NCBI GenBank assembly: GCA_964624075.1
Contig: CAZUWH010000008.1
Coordinates: forward strand, 37,643 to 101,642
Source of the DNA: CAZUWH01 sp964624075
Lineage (GTDB): Bacteria > Pseudomonadota > Alphaproteobacteria > Rhodospirillales > Rhodospirillaceae
DNA length: 64,000 bases
Direction of reading: 5' to 3'
In this document: piece by piece, positions 47,901 to 57,221 of the stretch
Numbering within the stretch: position 1 is the stretch's first letter
Layout: every line of letters starts with the position of its first letter
Translations under genes and position numbers: made by a program
The notes under the pieces: model-generated
Seen by the model: only the letters and a program-made list of their open reading frames with translations
Databases searched by the model: none
What the model was told of the DNA's origin: nothing

Positions 47901-48263
47901 GCGGTCACCTCGTATACCCAGTCGGTCAGTGCCTCCAGGATGAGCGGTGTTCCCTCCACCAGTGCTTCCCAAACGGAGATGATGCGGTGGTGGAGGATGA
48001 GGGCGATATCGGACAGCCTGAACCGAGCGCGCAGGTCGATCACCGGCACACGGCCCCGCCGGGCATGTCGATCATACCGCGCAGGAAAGACGGCGCATAG
48101 GGAATGTGGGTAAAAAGACGGCGCATAGGGAATGTGGGTAAACGGCAGCACGTCCAGCACTTCGCGCACCTGGATCCACGGGCGCGGCGAACACCTCTTC
48201 CCCCAGCCCGAAAGTGAGATACGCGGCAACGGCAACGGAATCATCAGGGGAAGAAGTCGTCAT
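47890..48263 (-). pseudogene. cheW: CheW coupling protein (second copy), degraded
   Basis: CheW links CheA to receptors. The start ATG at 48263 overlaps the stop of the upstream CheW gene. TYLTFGLGEEVFAAPVD-like sequence and VREVLDVLPFTHIPYAPSF follow in different frames, then PVIDLRARFRLSD and DWVYEVTALD near the end. A 28-bp tandem duplication (48086-48141) interrupts the PSF-LRG region and shifts the frame. At least three lesions are present. Confidence 0.75.
48086..48141. repeat. 28-bp tandem duplication inside cheW
   Basis: The unit AAAGACGGCGCATAGGGAAT followed by GTGGGTAA occurs twice head to tail. 28 is not a multiple of three, so the duplication itself breaks the reading frame. It looks like replication slippage. 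Confidence 0.85.
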
Positions 48264-48654
48264 GACACGTCCTTCTGGCCTTCCGGGTCGAACAGGGTTT
48301 CCAGGGTGAGGAGGGTGATGAGGGTTTCCTCTTCCCGCCCGATGGCATGAACGAACGATGACGGCCAGGGCAAGCCCAGGGCGAGCGCCCCTTCCAGGGC
48401 GGAGAGGGGGGTGACGCCCCGAACACCTGGTCCGGCCCCCCACCCCCCACCGAGACACCACCTTGCCCCGCACGTTGACAAGCCCCCGCACGAACGCGGC
48501 ACTGCTCTTGCCCTTCTCTGGACCCTACCTCTGGTAGGACCGTGACTGGCAGCAGGTCCAGCACCTCCCGCATCTGGCTGGCCGATACGCGAATATCGCA
48601 TCGTTCAGGGCAAGCGTCAGCACCGTCTCGCGGCCTGCCCCAGCTTCCCTCGCG
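48260..48654 (-). pseudogene. cheW: CheW coupling protein (first copy), degraded
   Basis: Remnant directly after the receptor gene. LTLALNDAIFA, then MREVLDLLPVTVLPEV, then VRGLVNVRGKVVS, then SSFVHAIGREEETLITLLTL and ETLFDPEGQKDVS lie in alternating frames, matching the order of a CheW domain. The region around 48400-48450 is C/G-rich and scrambled. The stop overlaps the next CheW start. Confidence 0.7.
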
Positions 48655-50159
48655 TCAATAGCGCTTGAAGGCGACATCGCCTTGTTCTCCTCCGGTGTCA
48701 TCCAGCTTCAGGGCGAAGCCGCCCTTGGCTGGGGATTTGGGGGTGGGCCTGAAGGGGGGGGGGACCGGCGGCCGCGGCGGAAGGACGGTCCGGGCGAACG
48801 CCTGTGCCTTCAGCCAGTCTGAAGAAGGCGATCGTGGTCTGGAGCTGCTGGGCCTGGGTGGCCAGTTCCTCGGCGGTGGTGGACATCTCCTCCGAAGCAC
48901 CGGCGTTTTATTGCGTCACCTAGTCGAGCTGCTGGATGGCGGTGTTGATCTGATCGGCACCGATATTCTGTTCCCGCGAGGCGGCGGAGATTTCCGCGAC
49001 CAGATCAGCGGTGCGCTGGATGTCGGGCACGAGTTTCGCTAGTTTCTGACCGGCTTCTTCCGAGGCGGCGACCGTCTGGCCGGACAGGGTGCTGATTTCG
49101 GTGGCGGCACTCTGACTGCGTTCGACGAGCTTGCGCACCTCGGCGGCGACGATTGCGAACCCCTTACCGAGCTCGCCTGCCAGTGCCGCTTCGATAGCGG
49201 CGTTCAGGGCCAGCAGGTCAGTCTGGTGGGTGATTTCCTGGACGATGGCGATTTTTTCGGTTTCGCTGGCGTTGTCGGCGTTCTGTTTGATGTTGGCGGC
49301 CATCTCCTCGGTTGCCGAAGAGGCTTCTTCGGTGGCGGAGGCCTGTTCGAAGGCCCCTTGTGATAACGTTTCCGCGCTTGCCATCAACTGCTAACTACCA
49401 GCAGAAACATTGTCCGTGGCACTGTTCACTTCCCCTACCACCTGGCGCAGGCGATCGACCATGCCGTTCAGGTGCCTGATCAGGGCGCCGATTTCGTCCT
49501 GGTACGAATAGGCGAGAGTGCGGGTAAGATGACTCTCGGCGATCGTCTGCACGAAGCCCCCCGCCAGGGCCAGCCCACAATTGATCCCACGCCCGATCAG
49601 GAAACCTGCAACCAAGGTGGCGGCCGCGGCGACAAGGACGCTGCCCCACAGGATCAGCAGCCCCCTTTTGTCAAACACCTCGTCCACCAGACGGGATTCC
49701 TCGACCGTGGACTAGTCATAGGCGCGCACCGCGATATCCACCTGCCGGTCGATCTGGTCGTCGACTTCCCGCATCTTCTCGAACAGAGTGACGATGGCCA
49801 GAAACGCTGCCTTTCCATCCTTGGCCAGCTGGGTTTCCTTGTCGATATCGGCCAAAGTGATGATTTTCTTTGTATCTTTGGCGATTTCGGTCTTGAGGGC
49901 GGCCCATTCAGCGGTTCATTCGGCCGTATCAAGCGCGCGGTCGATGACCAAATTGGCAATGAAACGATAAGCTTTGGTCCCCATGCCACTGGCCTCGGTC
50001 ACGACAACGGTCGCCTCCGCCCCTTGCGCGCCTTTATCCTGCAGGTCGCGCAAGGTATTGATGCCGGTCGTGGTGATGGGTGATGCCGGCCATGAGCAGA
50101 ATAGCCAGGACCTGAACTGCAAACCCCACCAGTAATCTAGCGCGGATGGTCATCGTCAT
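48655..50159 (-). pseudogene. Methyl-accepting chemotaxis protein, degraded
   Basis: Inner-membrane chemoreceptor remnant. ATG 50159 opens the first membrane helix (IRARLLVGFAVQVLAILLMAG). A periplasmic four-helix region follows in broken pieces (KEIAKDTKKIITLADIDKET-like), then a second membrane helix (LILWGSVLVAAAATLVAGFL), a HAMP region and the signalling domain (EEASSATEEMAANIKQNADN, TDLLALNAAIEAALAGELGK, AEVRKLVERSQSAATEISTL). In-frame stops are TAG before STVEESR, TAG in AGS-QLM, and TAG then TAA in QLD-VTQ-NAG, where Gln codons are expected. Frameshifts lie near 50090 and 48880. The last 20 codons (GFALKLDDTGGEQGDV) survive. Confidence 0.9.
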
Positions 50160-50527
50160 GGTCGTATCCCCCTGGATGGAATGTTATGTGGTCTGTCATT
50201 CCCGCCTTGCGGCGTGCCCTTCTTGGCGTCACTCCTGGTTAGGAAGGGTGGTGGTGATGAGCCCCGATGAACTACTGCGCAAACTGAAACGGCGGTTTGG
50301 CGTAGCAGTGCAGGTCCGTCAGCAGGGCAAGGAATCGCACTTTTCGGGGACAAGAAGACGATGCTTCAGAAAAACGGAGATCTCGATCGCGGGCGGCTTG
50401 ATGCCACCGCCGAGGCCCTGGCAGCCTGTCTTGCCGATGGCGAGGCGATTCTCCTCCCTTCCCCCGGCCTGCCGGGAGAACACTTGGTCGTCGTGTCGGC
50501 ACAGGCAGCGGCGTAAGACGATTTCCA
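50160..50527. other. Unrecognised segment of the chemotaxis operon
   Basis: About 370 bases between the CheA and receptor remnants, where an operon gene would be expected (many relatives have a STAS or CheY-like gene here). Minus-strand fragments such as MEIVLRRCLCRHDDQV and KPPAIEISVFLKHRLLV are readable but match no family I can name. Confidence 0.35.
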
Positions 50528-51470
50528 TCACGTGGCCTCCTTTTGATCCAGGCGCGATGCGTTTTTGACGAGGCGGAGGACGTCAAGGATAAGGGCGACC
50601 GTGTGCCCCCCCGTCCGCCAAGGATGGTGGCGCCGGAGAATGCCTCCCTGGTGCCATGGGGGCGTGACAGGGGCTTGATCACCGTCTGGTGCTGGCTGAT
50701 CCTCACCTGATCGACCACGAGGCCGATGCGGCGCTCGCCGACAGCGACAATCACCACCCGTTCGATCGGCTCCAGCCGGCGCCTCTACCCTGAAACGGGC
50801 GCGTAGGCGAGCTCCCGGCTCAGCTCCACGCATTCTTCGACCACCGCCAGCGGCAGCACATAGCGCTCCCACCCTACCCGTACCAAAAGACCGTCGATGA
50901 TGGCAAGGATCAGGGGAAGCTTCCAGGGTGATGGTCACGCCCTGGCCGGGGGTGCTGGTCACCCCAATTCCGCCGCGCAAGGCATCGAGGCTTCGCTTCA
51001 CCATATCCATGTCCACCCCGCGCCCCGAGACACTGGTGACCGTCCGGGCGGTGGAGGAGCCAGGCTGGAAGATGAGGGCGAACAGGCCGGTTCCGCTGAT
51101 CGTCTCATCAGACGCGAGCAGCCTCTTTTCCTCGGCCCTGGCACGGATCGCTGCGGCATCGAGCCCCCGCCTATTATCTTTGATCGACACCAGCACCTGC
51201 GCCCCGGCGTGGACGGCCCCCAGATGCATCTGCTCCTGTTCCGGCTTGCCCAGGCGCCGCCGTTCCTCTGGTGTTTCCAGCCCATGGTCGATAGCATTGC
51301 GCAACAGGTGCACAAGCGAATCGTTCAGGGTGTCGATGACCGTTTTGTCGAGTTTTGTCTCCTCGCCGGCAAAGGTGAGCTCGACCGTCTTGCCGAGATC
51401 GCGCCCGAGATCATGGACCAGACGGCGGAAGCGCCCGAACAGGGTGCCGATCCTTGCCGGTATGCCTTTC
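50528..51470 (-). pseudogene. cheA: CheA histidine kinase, N-terminal half missing
   Basis: Only the C-terminal half is found. It begins around GTLFGRFRRLVHDLGRDLGK (dimerisation region), then LHLLRNAIDHGLETPEERRR (N box) and SIKDNRRGLDAAAIRARAEE (the G1-like box has Asp-Asn-Arg where DNGRG is expected). GTGLFALIFQPGSSTA and GRGVDMDMVKRSLDALRG follow. The CheW-like domain is frameshifted (VIVAVGERRIGLVVDQVRIS) and ends VALILDVLRLVKNASRLDQK at TGA. The phosphotransfer (HPt) and CheY-binding domains are absent from the 500 bases upstream. So it was truncated as well as frameshifted. Confidence 0.88.
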
Positions 51471-52035
51471 CCAGCGCTTTCTTATTTTTCCAGAGCACGC
51501 ATGTTTTCCCCCCGGATACAGGCTCCAATCTTCGCTAGTCTAGTACAGATTCTGTCTTTGTCCTTCTTTATCTTGCCAAGAGTCGGCACCGTACCGTGGT
51601 TCAATCTATCCTCTCCCTGCCGAATTGTCAATATCTTTGGCTATATTTTACGGCATTTCAAACTGTTTCTAAACCAGAAGTTTATGCCTCCTCCCGAACA
51701 TCAAAACCGTGCGTTCCTTTTTCAGGATTGACGGCAGGGGGTGGAAAGAAGGCGAACGTAACATGTCGCATCTGTTGCAAGATCGTATCTTCAATCAATA
51801 GAGGTAATGAAGGAGGTGGGGATGAGGCTTCCCTCTGAAGCTCTCCCCCTGGAGGGGAGGTGCCCCCTCGGGGGAGAAGGGTTTAGGGGTGGAGCCTGAC
51901 TAAGGCGACTTAGCATAAATTCCATACTGAGAATTGCTGATAAATCCATTGAAGCGCTTTACAAAGGCGGCGAATTTTTTTACGGTTTGCTTACTTTAGA
52001 GTCGTTCCATATTCCGCTCTCGAAAAAATCCAGCA
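51471..52035. repeat. Intergenic region with palindromic repeat
   Basis: Upstream of the truncated cheA is AT-richer sequence without a gene. At 51836-51900 lie CTCTCCCCCTGGAGGGGAGG and CCCCCTCGGGGGAGAAGGG, members of the CT/GA palindrome family. ATTCCATACTGAGAATTGCTGA at 51919-51940 resembles the inverted-repeat end at 30921-30944 (CATTCCCATAATGAGAATCG). The sodB promoter should be near 51960-52030. Confidence 0.55.
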
Positions 52036-52329
52036 ATGAGGTGTATCATGGCGTCCAGGAGAGCGGGAGAGCTGTCTTCGTCTAGCGCGGAGGAAGTGCT
52101 AGTCCCGCTTCGGTTCATCGCATTTCATCCTGATCACCCCGACACTCGTCGCGTCGCCCCTGTCAGGAGGGAGGGCGGGGAAGCGGCGGGTGTATTCACC
52201 GGCAAACGGGCAGGCAGGAGTTTCTCCTTAAGCCGGCGGCAGTTTCTGGCCGGCGCGGCGGCGGGGTGCCTGCCTGGCCTGTCTGCCCATGCAACCGATT
52301 TTTCGCCTCTAACGATAACGAGGTCTATC

Positions 52330-52926
52330 ATGGTATTCGAATTGCCTCCCTTGCCCTATCCGATCAACGCGCTTGAACCCTATCTCTCGACGCGTAGTTT
52401 CGAGTTCCATCACGGCAAGCATCACGCAGCCTATGTCACCAATACCAACAATCTCCTCAAGGACTCTCTTCTTGCGGGCAAGTCGCTGGAAGAGGTGATC
52501 GGAAAGTCTGCCGCTGACAGCAGCAAGGTCGGTCTTTTCAACAATGCAGCTCAGGTGTGGAACCATGCGTTCTTCTGGAAGTGCATGAAACCTGGCGGCG
52601 GTGGTGTACCCACCGGTGAACTGGCCAGCCGGATCAACAGCACGTTTGGATCGCTCGACAAGTTCAAGGAGGAATTCAAGAACGCTGCAGTCACGCAGTT
52701 TGGCAGCGGATGGGCATGGCTGGTGCTGGAAAACGGTACGTTGAAGGTAACCAAAACTGCCAATGCCGATACGCCGATTGGACACGGGCAGAAGGCCTTG
52801 CTGGCCTGTGACGTCTGGGAACACGCCTATTACCTGGATTACCAGAACCGCCGTCCGGATTTCGTGCAAGCCTTCCTGGACCATCTGGTCAACTGGGATT
52901 TCGTGGCCCAGATGCTGGCCGGTTGA
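52330..52926 (+). CDS. sodB: Iron superoxide dismutase, with possible Tat-exported long form
   Basis: Removes superoxide. Metal ligands lie in FEFHHGKHHAAYV, NNAAQVWNHAFFWKCM and CDVWEHAYYLDYQ. Gln in AAQVWNH and GSGWAWLVL point to the Fe type. ATG 52330 has GAGG six bases upstream (AACGAGGTCTATC) and yields a standard 198-aa cytoplasmic protein. The frame is open upstream to ATG 52036, and that extension contains LSRRQFLAGAAAGCLPGLSA followed by HA, a convincing twin-arginine signal peptide with a cleavage-like AHA. So the gene may encode a periplasmic long form, a cytoplasmic short form, or both. Some relatives have Tat-exported SODs. Confidence 0.93.
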   Translation: MVFELPPLPYPINALEPYLSTRSFEFHHGKHHAAYVTNTNNLLKDSLLAGKSLEEVIGKSAADSSKVGLFNNAAQVWNHAFFWKCMKPGGGGVPTGELASRINSTFGSLDKFKEEFKNAAVTQFGSGWAWLVLENGTLKVTKTANADTPIGHGQKALLACDVWEHAYYLDYQNRRPDFVQAFLDHLVNWDFVAQMLAG

Positions 52927-53026
52927 GAACGGAAAGAGTCGCGGGGGTGCGCAGGAGCGGGCCGTACGGTCGGAGGGAACGACGACGCTCCTAAGACTCC
53001 CCGCAAGTGTCGCCTGAGGGTGGCGC

Positions 53027-53044
53027 GGGTCGGGTCGGGTCGGG
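53027..53044 (+). other. Potential G-quadruplex motif
   Basis: GGGTCGGGTCGGGTCGGG: four runs of three G separated by TC, about 100 bases after the sodB stop. It satisfies the usual G3+N1-7 quadruplex rule and is a four-copy GGGTC microsatellite. Function unknown. Confidence 0.55.
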
Positions 53045-53130
53045 AAACCAGTCGCGAGGGGTCTTTGATTGTTCTCTCTAGACGGGGAGCCTGGTTTCGG
53101 AGAAAGGGGCTCCGGCGTGCTTGAAGCACA

Positions 53131-53175
53131 AATGGCCCCTCTCTCCTGGATCGGGGGAGGGGTGAGGGAGGTGTT
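53131..53175. repeat. CT/GA-rich palindromic repeat
   Basis: CCCCTCTCTCCTGGATCGGG followed by GGAGGGGTGAGGGAGG shares the GGATCGGGGGAGG core with copies at 15304 and 44759. It lies between sodB and gph and has no coding content. Confidence 0.6.
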
Positions 53176-53412
53176 TGTACGTCTTCGATTCGCATAACGC
53201 TCCCGCACCTTCCAGAATCCCATGGCGTCCTTTAGAGTGTCCCAGGAATGATTTTCGGCCCTGTCGTTTCCGGGCCTGCTGTACGCAATCCGTAAGCGAG
53301 ATGCTTACATTCCTGGAAACAATACCTTGATATGGCATGGTGTCATCTGGTCAGAACCGCTAGCAAACGCTGACCAGATGTGCACAATCGAACAGTCTTG
53401 GGGAGTCCGCCT

Positions 53413-54123
53413 GTGAGCCATCTGTCTATTCTGAAAGCTGTTGTCTTTGATCTTGATGGAACTTTGATTGACAGCGCCCCTGATGTGACCCATGCCGTCA
53501 ATCTGATGCTTGCCGAGCAAGGCCGCTCTCCTCTGCCCATGGAGAAAGTGCGGCCGATGATCGGTGATGGCGTGCGGGTATTGATCGAAAAGGTCCTGGC
53601 GGCAACTGGTCTCCCGGTGGGGGATGAAACCATGCTTGCAAACTGCGCGACCCGTTACAGGTACTTTTATGCCCACCACCCTGTTGCGCACACGGTTGTC
53701 TATGACGGGGTGCGCGAGGGATTAGCCGCCTTGCGGACCGAAGGCTACCGTCTCGGTCTCTGCACCAACAAACCATACGACATCACCCGGCTGGTGCTCG
53801 ATGCCCTGGGCATGATGCCGTATTTCATGTCCGTTGTCGGCGGGGAAAGCACGCCGTTCCGGAAACCTGATCCCCGTCCCCTCCTGGCGGTCATGGAACA
53901 GATGGGCGTGGAGCGGACAGCGTGTGCCTACGTCGGCGACAGCGAGGTGGACGTGGTCACGGCCCGCAACGCCATGGTGCCGCTGGTGCTGGTGACTTAT
54001 GGCTACGCCCGCGTGCCGGTCGTGGACTTGGAGGCAGCAGCGAAGGTAGAGTCGTTTCGTGATCTGCCGGCCGTTCTGCGGGGGCTCCCCATGCCTGCCG
54101 GCCCTGACGTGCGCAACGCATAA
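53413..54123 (+). CDS. gph: Phosphoglycolate phosphatase
   Basis: HAD-family phosphatase that removes 2-phosphoglycolate. The nucleophile motif is VVFDLDGTLIDSAPDV, followed by LGLCTNKPYDITRLVLDALG, the Lys in STPFRKPDPRPLLAVM and the acidic YVGDSEVDVVTARNAM. A GTG start at 53413 is chosen because GGAG lies seven bases upstream. The frame is open to GTG 53380. 236 aa, intact, nine bases ahead of the next gene. Confidence 0.9.
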   Translation: MSHLSILKAVVFDLDGTLIDSAPDVTHAVNLMLAEQGRSPLPMEKVRPMIGDGVRVLIEKVLAATGLPVGDETMLANCATRYRYFYAHHPVAHTVVYDGVREGLAALRTEGYRLGLCTNKPYDITRLVLDALGMMPYFMSVVGGESTPFRKPDPRPLLAVMEQMGVERTACAYVGDSEVDVVTARNAMVPLVLVTYGYARVPVVDLEAAAKVESFRDLPAVLRGLPMPAGPDVRNA

Positions 54124-54131
54124 AACCGAAG

Positions 54132-55916
54132 ATGACAGGGAGGATAAGTCATTTCTTGAAGAATGCAGTCCCTGAGGTGGTCACGTCGAGAGCCTTGAGG
54201 GACAAGAATCTTTTTTTGCTGGTAGATCCCGTATGGCGTCACTGGCTGTGGTTGCGTCTGACGGGTCGGGCAGAGGGAAGGCAGCGGATCGTGTCGCGTT
54301 GGCCACCTTATCTGGGATCGGCGTGGAAAGGGCTACCCCCGGAAGAGCCAGCCGTCGTCATGCCGGTGTTGCGGGCGAAGCCACTGGAGGGGGCAGTCGA
54401 ACTGCCATTGCCAGGAGGTATGATTCGGCTGAATCCGGGAACCGAGAGGGCGCTTTTTGCCGCTTCCCTGGCCGATCCTGAAACCACACGTGCCCTGCAC
54501 CGATTCGCTTGGCTACCGCTTCTGCACGACATGCTGCCACCGGAGCAGTTCAAGGCCCTGACCGTGACGATGTGGCGTGCATGGGCAACACTTTTTGCTA
54601 CCCATGAGAGAGGCGAACCATGGCATCCTTCCACGGCGGCCGAACGGGTGGTCAATTTGCTCGCTTTTGCCCGTCGGTATGGGCTGCCGGCTCCAATAGA
54701 GGAGACACTCCGCCTGCTGGCCGCCCATGGGCCGGCCATTGCCGCCCGGCTGGCATATCGTGGCGACTCCGGAACGTCGAGCTGCTTCGCCAGAAACGGG
54801 CGCGGATTGTTCCTCCTGGGACTGACCTTGGGATTGCCGGCCTGTGCCGGTGCGGGTGGTCGGATTCTGATCGAGGAAGCCAAACGCCTGTTCCACTCTT
54901 CAGGCATGTTACGTGAAGGTTCCACCTCCTACCATCTACTGCTCACGCGCGCCTATGTGGAGGCCTGGGGGGCGGCCTTGACGCATCGCCGACCAGAGGA
55001 ACCGGCCCTGCGGGCGGTGGCTGTCGCAGCCTTGCAGGTGGTGCCGCGGCTGGTACTGCCGGGTGGGCTGCCGTTGGTGGGAGACGTTGCCCCCGACTGT
55101 CCGCCTGAACACCTGGCTGGCTTGTTCGGGGGCGAGGACGGCGGCTGGCTGGGCTGGCTGGCCGAGGAAGAGCGGACCGCATTCCTGGCTCTGCGCGCGG
55201 CGGCGCAGCCGGCAGATCCGGATGTATTGCGGGCGGCAGGGTGGCTGCGGGCCGATTTCGGTCCGTGGAGCGGTTTGTGGCATGTCAATCCGGACGGCTG
55301 GCAGCCGGTCCCGGGCTATGGACATCAGGATCTGGGCGCCTGTGAATTGCACTACCAGCGTGAAGCCGTTCTGGTAGACCCGGGCCAGGGCGCCTGGAGG
55401 GAGGCGGCGTTGTACCGTTCCGGGGCCGTGCATGGCCTTCTGTCCATCGACGATGCCGACCCCTACCCTCCCAACCGCCCCTGCTATGATGCGGCCTTTC
55501 ACCGTCATGTCTGTGGTCCACCCCCCGTTCTGACCCGCTCTGGAAATACGGTGACCGTGAAACATGATGGCTTTACGCGCCTGCACGGTGGCGGGTCCAT
55601 CGGTCCGTTGGTCCGGATTTGGCGTTTTGCCGGTGGGCGGGTGACTCTGGAAGATTGCGTGGAAACAGCCGTTCCGGTGACCATTCGCCGCCGTCTGGTA
55701 ACGGCCCTGGTCGTAGCGCCGCCGGGCGACGATGGCAGCATACTGCTGGTTGGTCGCGACGGACGCCGATATCGTGTAACCGCTGATACACCACTGCGGT
55801 TACATCCGTTCACGCGTTTCACGGGCTATGGTCGGGGAAGACCGGCAGCCATCTTGGAAATGACGAATCGGGTGCATGGTGCCTGGTCGGGCATGGTGAC
55901 TCTGACGGCCCTGTAA
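54132..55916 (+). CDS. Heparinase II/III family protein
   Basis: Large (594 aa) protein with the alpha/alpha toroid plus beta-sandwich layout of heparinase II/III-like proteins. FAWLPLLHDMLPPEQFKALT with TAAERVVNLLAFARRYGLPA belong to the toroid; GREGSTSYHLLLTRAYVEAW-like (LREGSTSYHLLLTRAYVEAW) and GHQDLGACELHYQREAVLVD are family motifs. There is no signal peptide. In Gram-negative bacteria such genes are often linked to envelope or exopolysaccharide loci. Followed by a glycosyltransferase in the same direction, which supports a surface-glycan role; no substrate can be named. Confidence 0.85.
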   Translation: MTGRISHFLKNAVPEVVTSRALRDKNLFLLVDPVWRHWLWLRLTGRAEGRQRIVSRWPPYLGSAWKGLPPEEPAVVMPVLRAKPLEGAVELPLPGGMIRLNPGTERALFAASLADPETTRALHRFAWLPLLHDMLPPEQFKALTVTMWRAWATLFATHERGEPWHPSTAAERVVNLLAFARRYGLPAPIEETLRLLAAHGPAIAARLAYRGDSGTSSCFARNGRGLFLLGLTLGLPACAGAGGRILIEEAKRLFHSSGMLREGSTSYHLLLTRAYVEAWGAALTHRRPEEPALRAVAVAALQVVPRLVLPGGLPLVGDVAPDCPPEHLAGLFGGEDGGWLGWLAEEERTAFLALRAAAQPADPDVLRAAGWLRADFGPWSGLWHVNPDGWQPVPGYGHQDLGACELHYQREAVLVDPGQGAWREAALYRSGAVHGLLSIDDADPYPPNRPCYDAAFHRHVCGPPPVLTRSGNTVTVKHDGFTRLHGGGSIGPLVRIWRFAGGRVTLEDCVETAVPVTIRRRLVTALVVAPPGDDGSILLVGRDGRRYRVTADTPLRLHPFTRFTGYGRGRPAAILEMTNRVHGAWSGMVTLTAL

Positions 55917-56075
55917 CCGTTAAGTCATGTCCGGGACCTGCCTGAAAGACAGGCTATTGCTACGACAAGGCCGGTGCAATCGGAGGAGAAGGGAGGCCCT
56001 GATGACCGGACTGGCTTCATGGCGGCGTGCATGGCAACACGGAGGCAGAAGCAGACGGAAGTGCCTGACACCACG

Positions 56076-57221
56076 ATGAAAGTCGTCGTCGCCGTTCCTG
56101 GTCGTTTCCACGGTTTCGATCTGGCCCGCGTGTTGCACGGGCAGGAAGTGCTTGCGCGCTTCTTGACCACCTGTCCTGCCTTTGTCGTGCGCCGTTCTCT
56201 GTCCGCCAGTGCGCCGTTCAAGACCGCCGGCTGGCTTGAGGTGGGACGGTGGTTGCATCGTCGTCTCCACCTGCCGGGGGAGATTGATCCCGCCCTGGCC
56301 ACTGCCTTTGCCCGGTTCGTTGCCCATTCCCTGCCGGACGGAGGACAGATTCTGGTCGTGTGGAGTGGTGCTGCACTGGAGGCCATCACCGCAGCGCGCA
56401 CGCAAGGCATGAAGGTGGTCCTGGAACGCAGTACTCCTCATGTTGCGTACCAGACCGAAATCCGGCGCCGGACCTATAAACGCTTCGATCTAGTCTGGCC
56501 GGGAACATCGCCGCGCCTTGTGGCGCGCGAACTGGCTGAATACGAAGCCGTTGACGCCATTGCCGTGCCGACCCGCTTCGTGGCTGAAACGTTCATGCGT
56601 CGTGGTATTCCGAAGGAACGACTGATCGTCAACCCCTATGGAGTCGATCTGTCGCGCTTCGTGCCGTTGCCTCTGCGCCGGGATACGCGGCCATTGCGAA
56701 TCCTGTTCACCGGACGGGTGGGAGTGTGCAAGGGCGTGCCATGGCTGTTGCGCGCTTTCGCCCGTCTGGATCTGAAAGCGGAGCTGCATTTGGTCGGCCC
56801 ACTCGACCCTGGCATGGACCGTGTCCTGCGGCACGAGCCAATGGAGCGTGTTGTTCTGCACGGTCTGGTTCCAGACAGGCAACTGCCGGCGTACTACACC
56901 GCCGCCGACATCTTCTGCCTGCCGTCGCTGGAAGAAGGCCTGCCGGTCGGAGTGGTCCAGGCCATGGCGTGCGGGCTGCCCGTGGTAGCCACCACCGAAA
57001 GTGGGGCAGCCGATATCCTGCGGGATGGAATCGATGGGCGCATTGTCCCCTCTGGCAATCCACCAGCCCTGGCGGCAGCCCTGGAAGAGCTTGCCGCGGA
57101 TCCGCTCTTGCGGCAGACCATTGGTGACCGTGCCCGGCGGGCCGTGTCAACTGGATACGACTGGACCGCTTATGGCCGTCGGGCGACGGCGGCCTATGAA
57201 CGCGTGCTGCGGGGAGCATGA
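56076..57221 (+). CDS. Glycosyltransferase family 4 (GT-B fold)
   Basis: Cytoplasmic or membrane-associated sugar transferase. It has the GT-B C-terminal pattern: RILFTGRVGVCKGVPWLLRA, VVLHGLVPDRQLPAYYTAAD and the EX7E motif in PSLEEGLPVGVVQAMACGLP. ATG 56076 (MKVVVAVPGRFHGFDLARVL) gives 381 aa and a natural GT-B start. An upstream GTG 55974 has more residues but lacks homology-like features. The pair with the heparinase-like gene suggests a surface polysaccharide locus. Substrate unknown. Confidence 0.86.
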   Translation: MKVVVAVPGRFHGFDLARVLHGQEVLARFLTTCPAFVVRRSLSASAPFKTAGWLEVGRWLHRRLHLPGEIDPALATAFARFVAHSLPDGGQILVVWSGAALEAITAARTQGMKVVLERSTPHVAYQTEIRRRTYKRFDLVWPGTSPRLVARELAEYEAVDAIAVPTRFVAETFMRRGIPKERLIVNPYGVDLSRFVPLPLRRDTRPLRILFTGRVGVCKGVPWLLRAFARLDLKAELHLVGPLDPGMDRVLRHEPMERVVLHGLVPDRQLPAYYTAADIFCLPSLEEGLPVGVVQAMACGLPVVATTESGAADILRDGIDGRIVPSGNPPALAAALEELAADPLLRQTIGDRARRAVSTGYDWTAYGRRATAAYERVLRGA

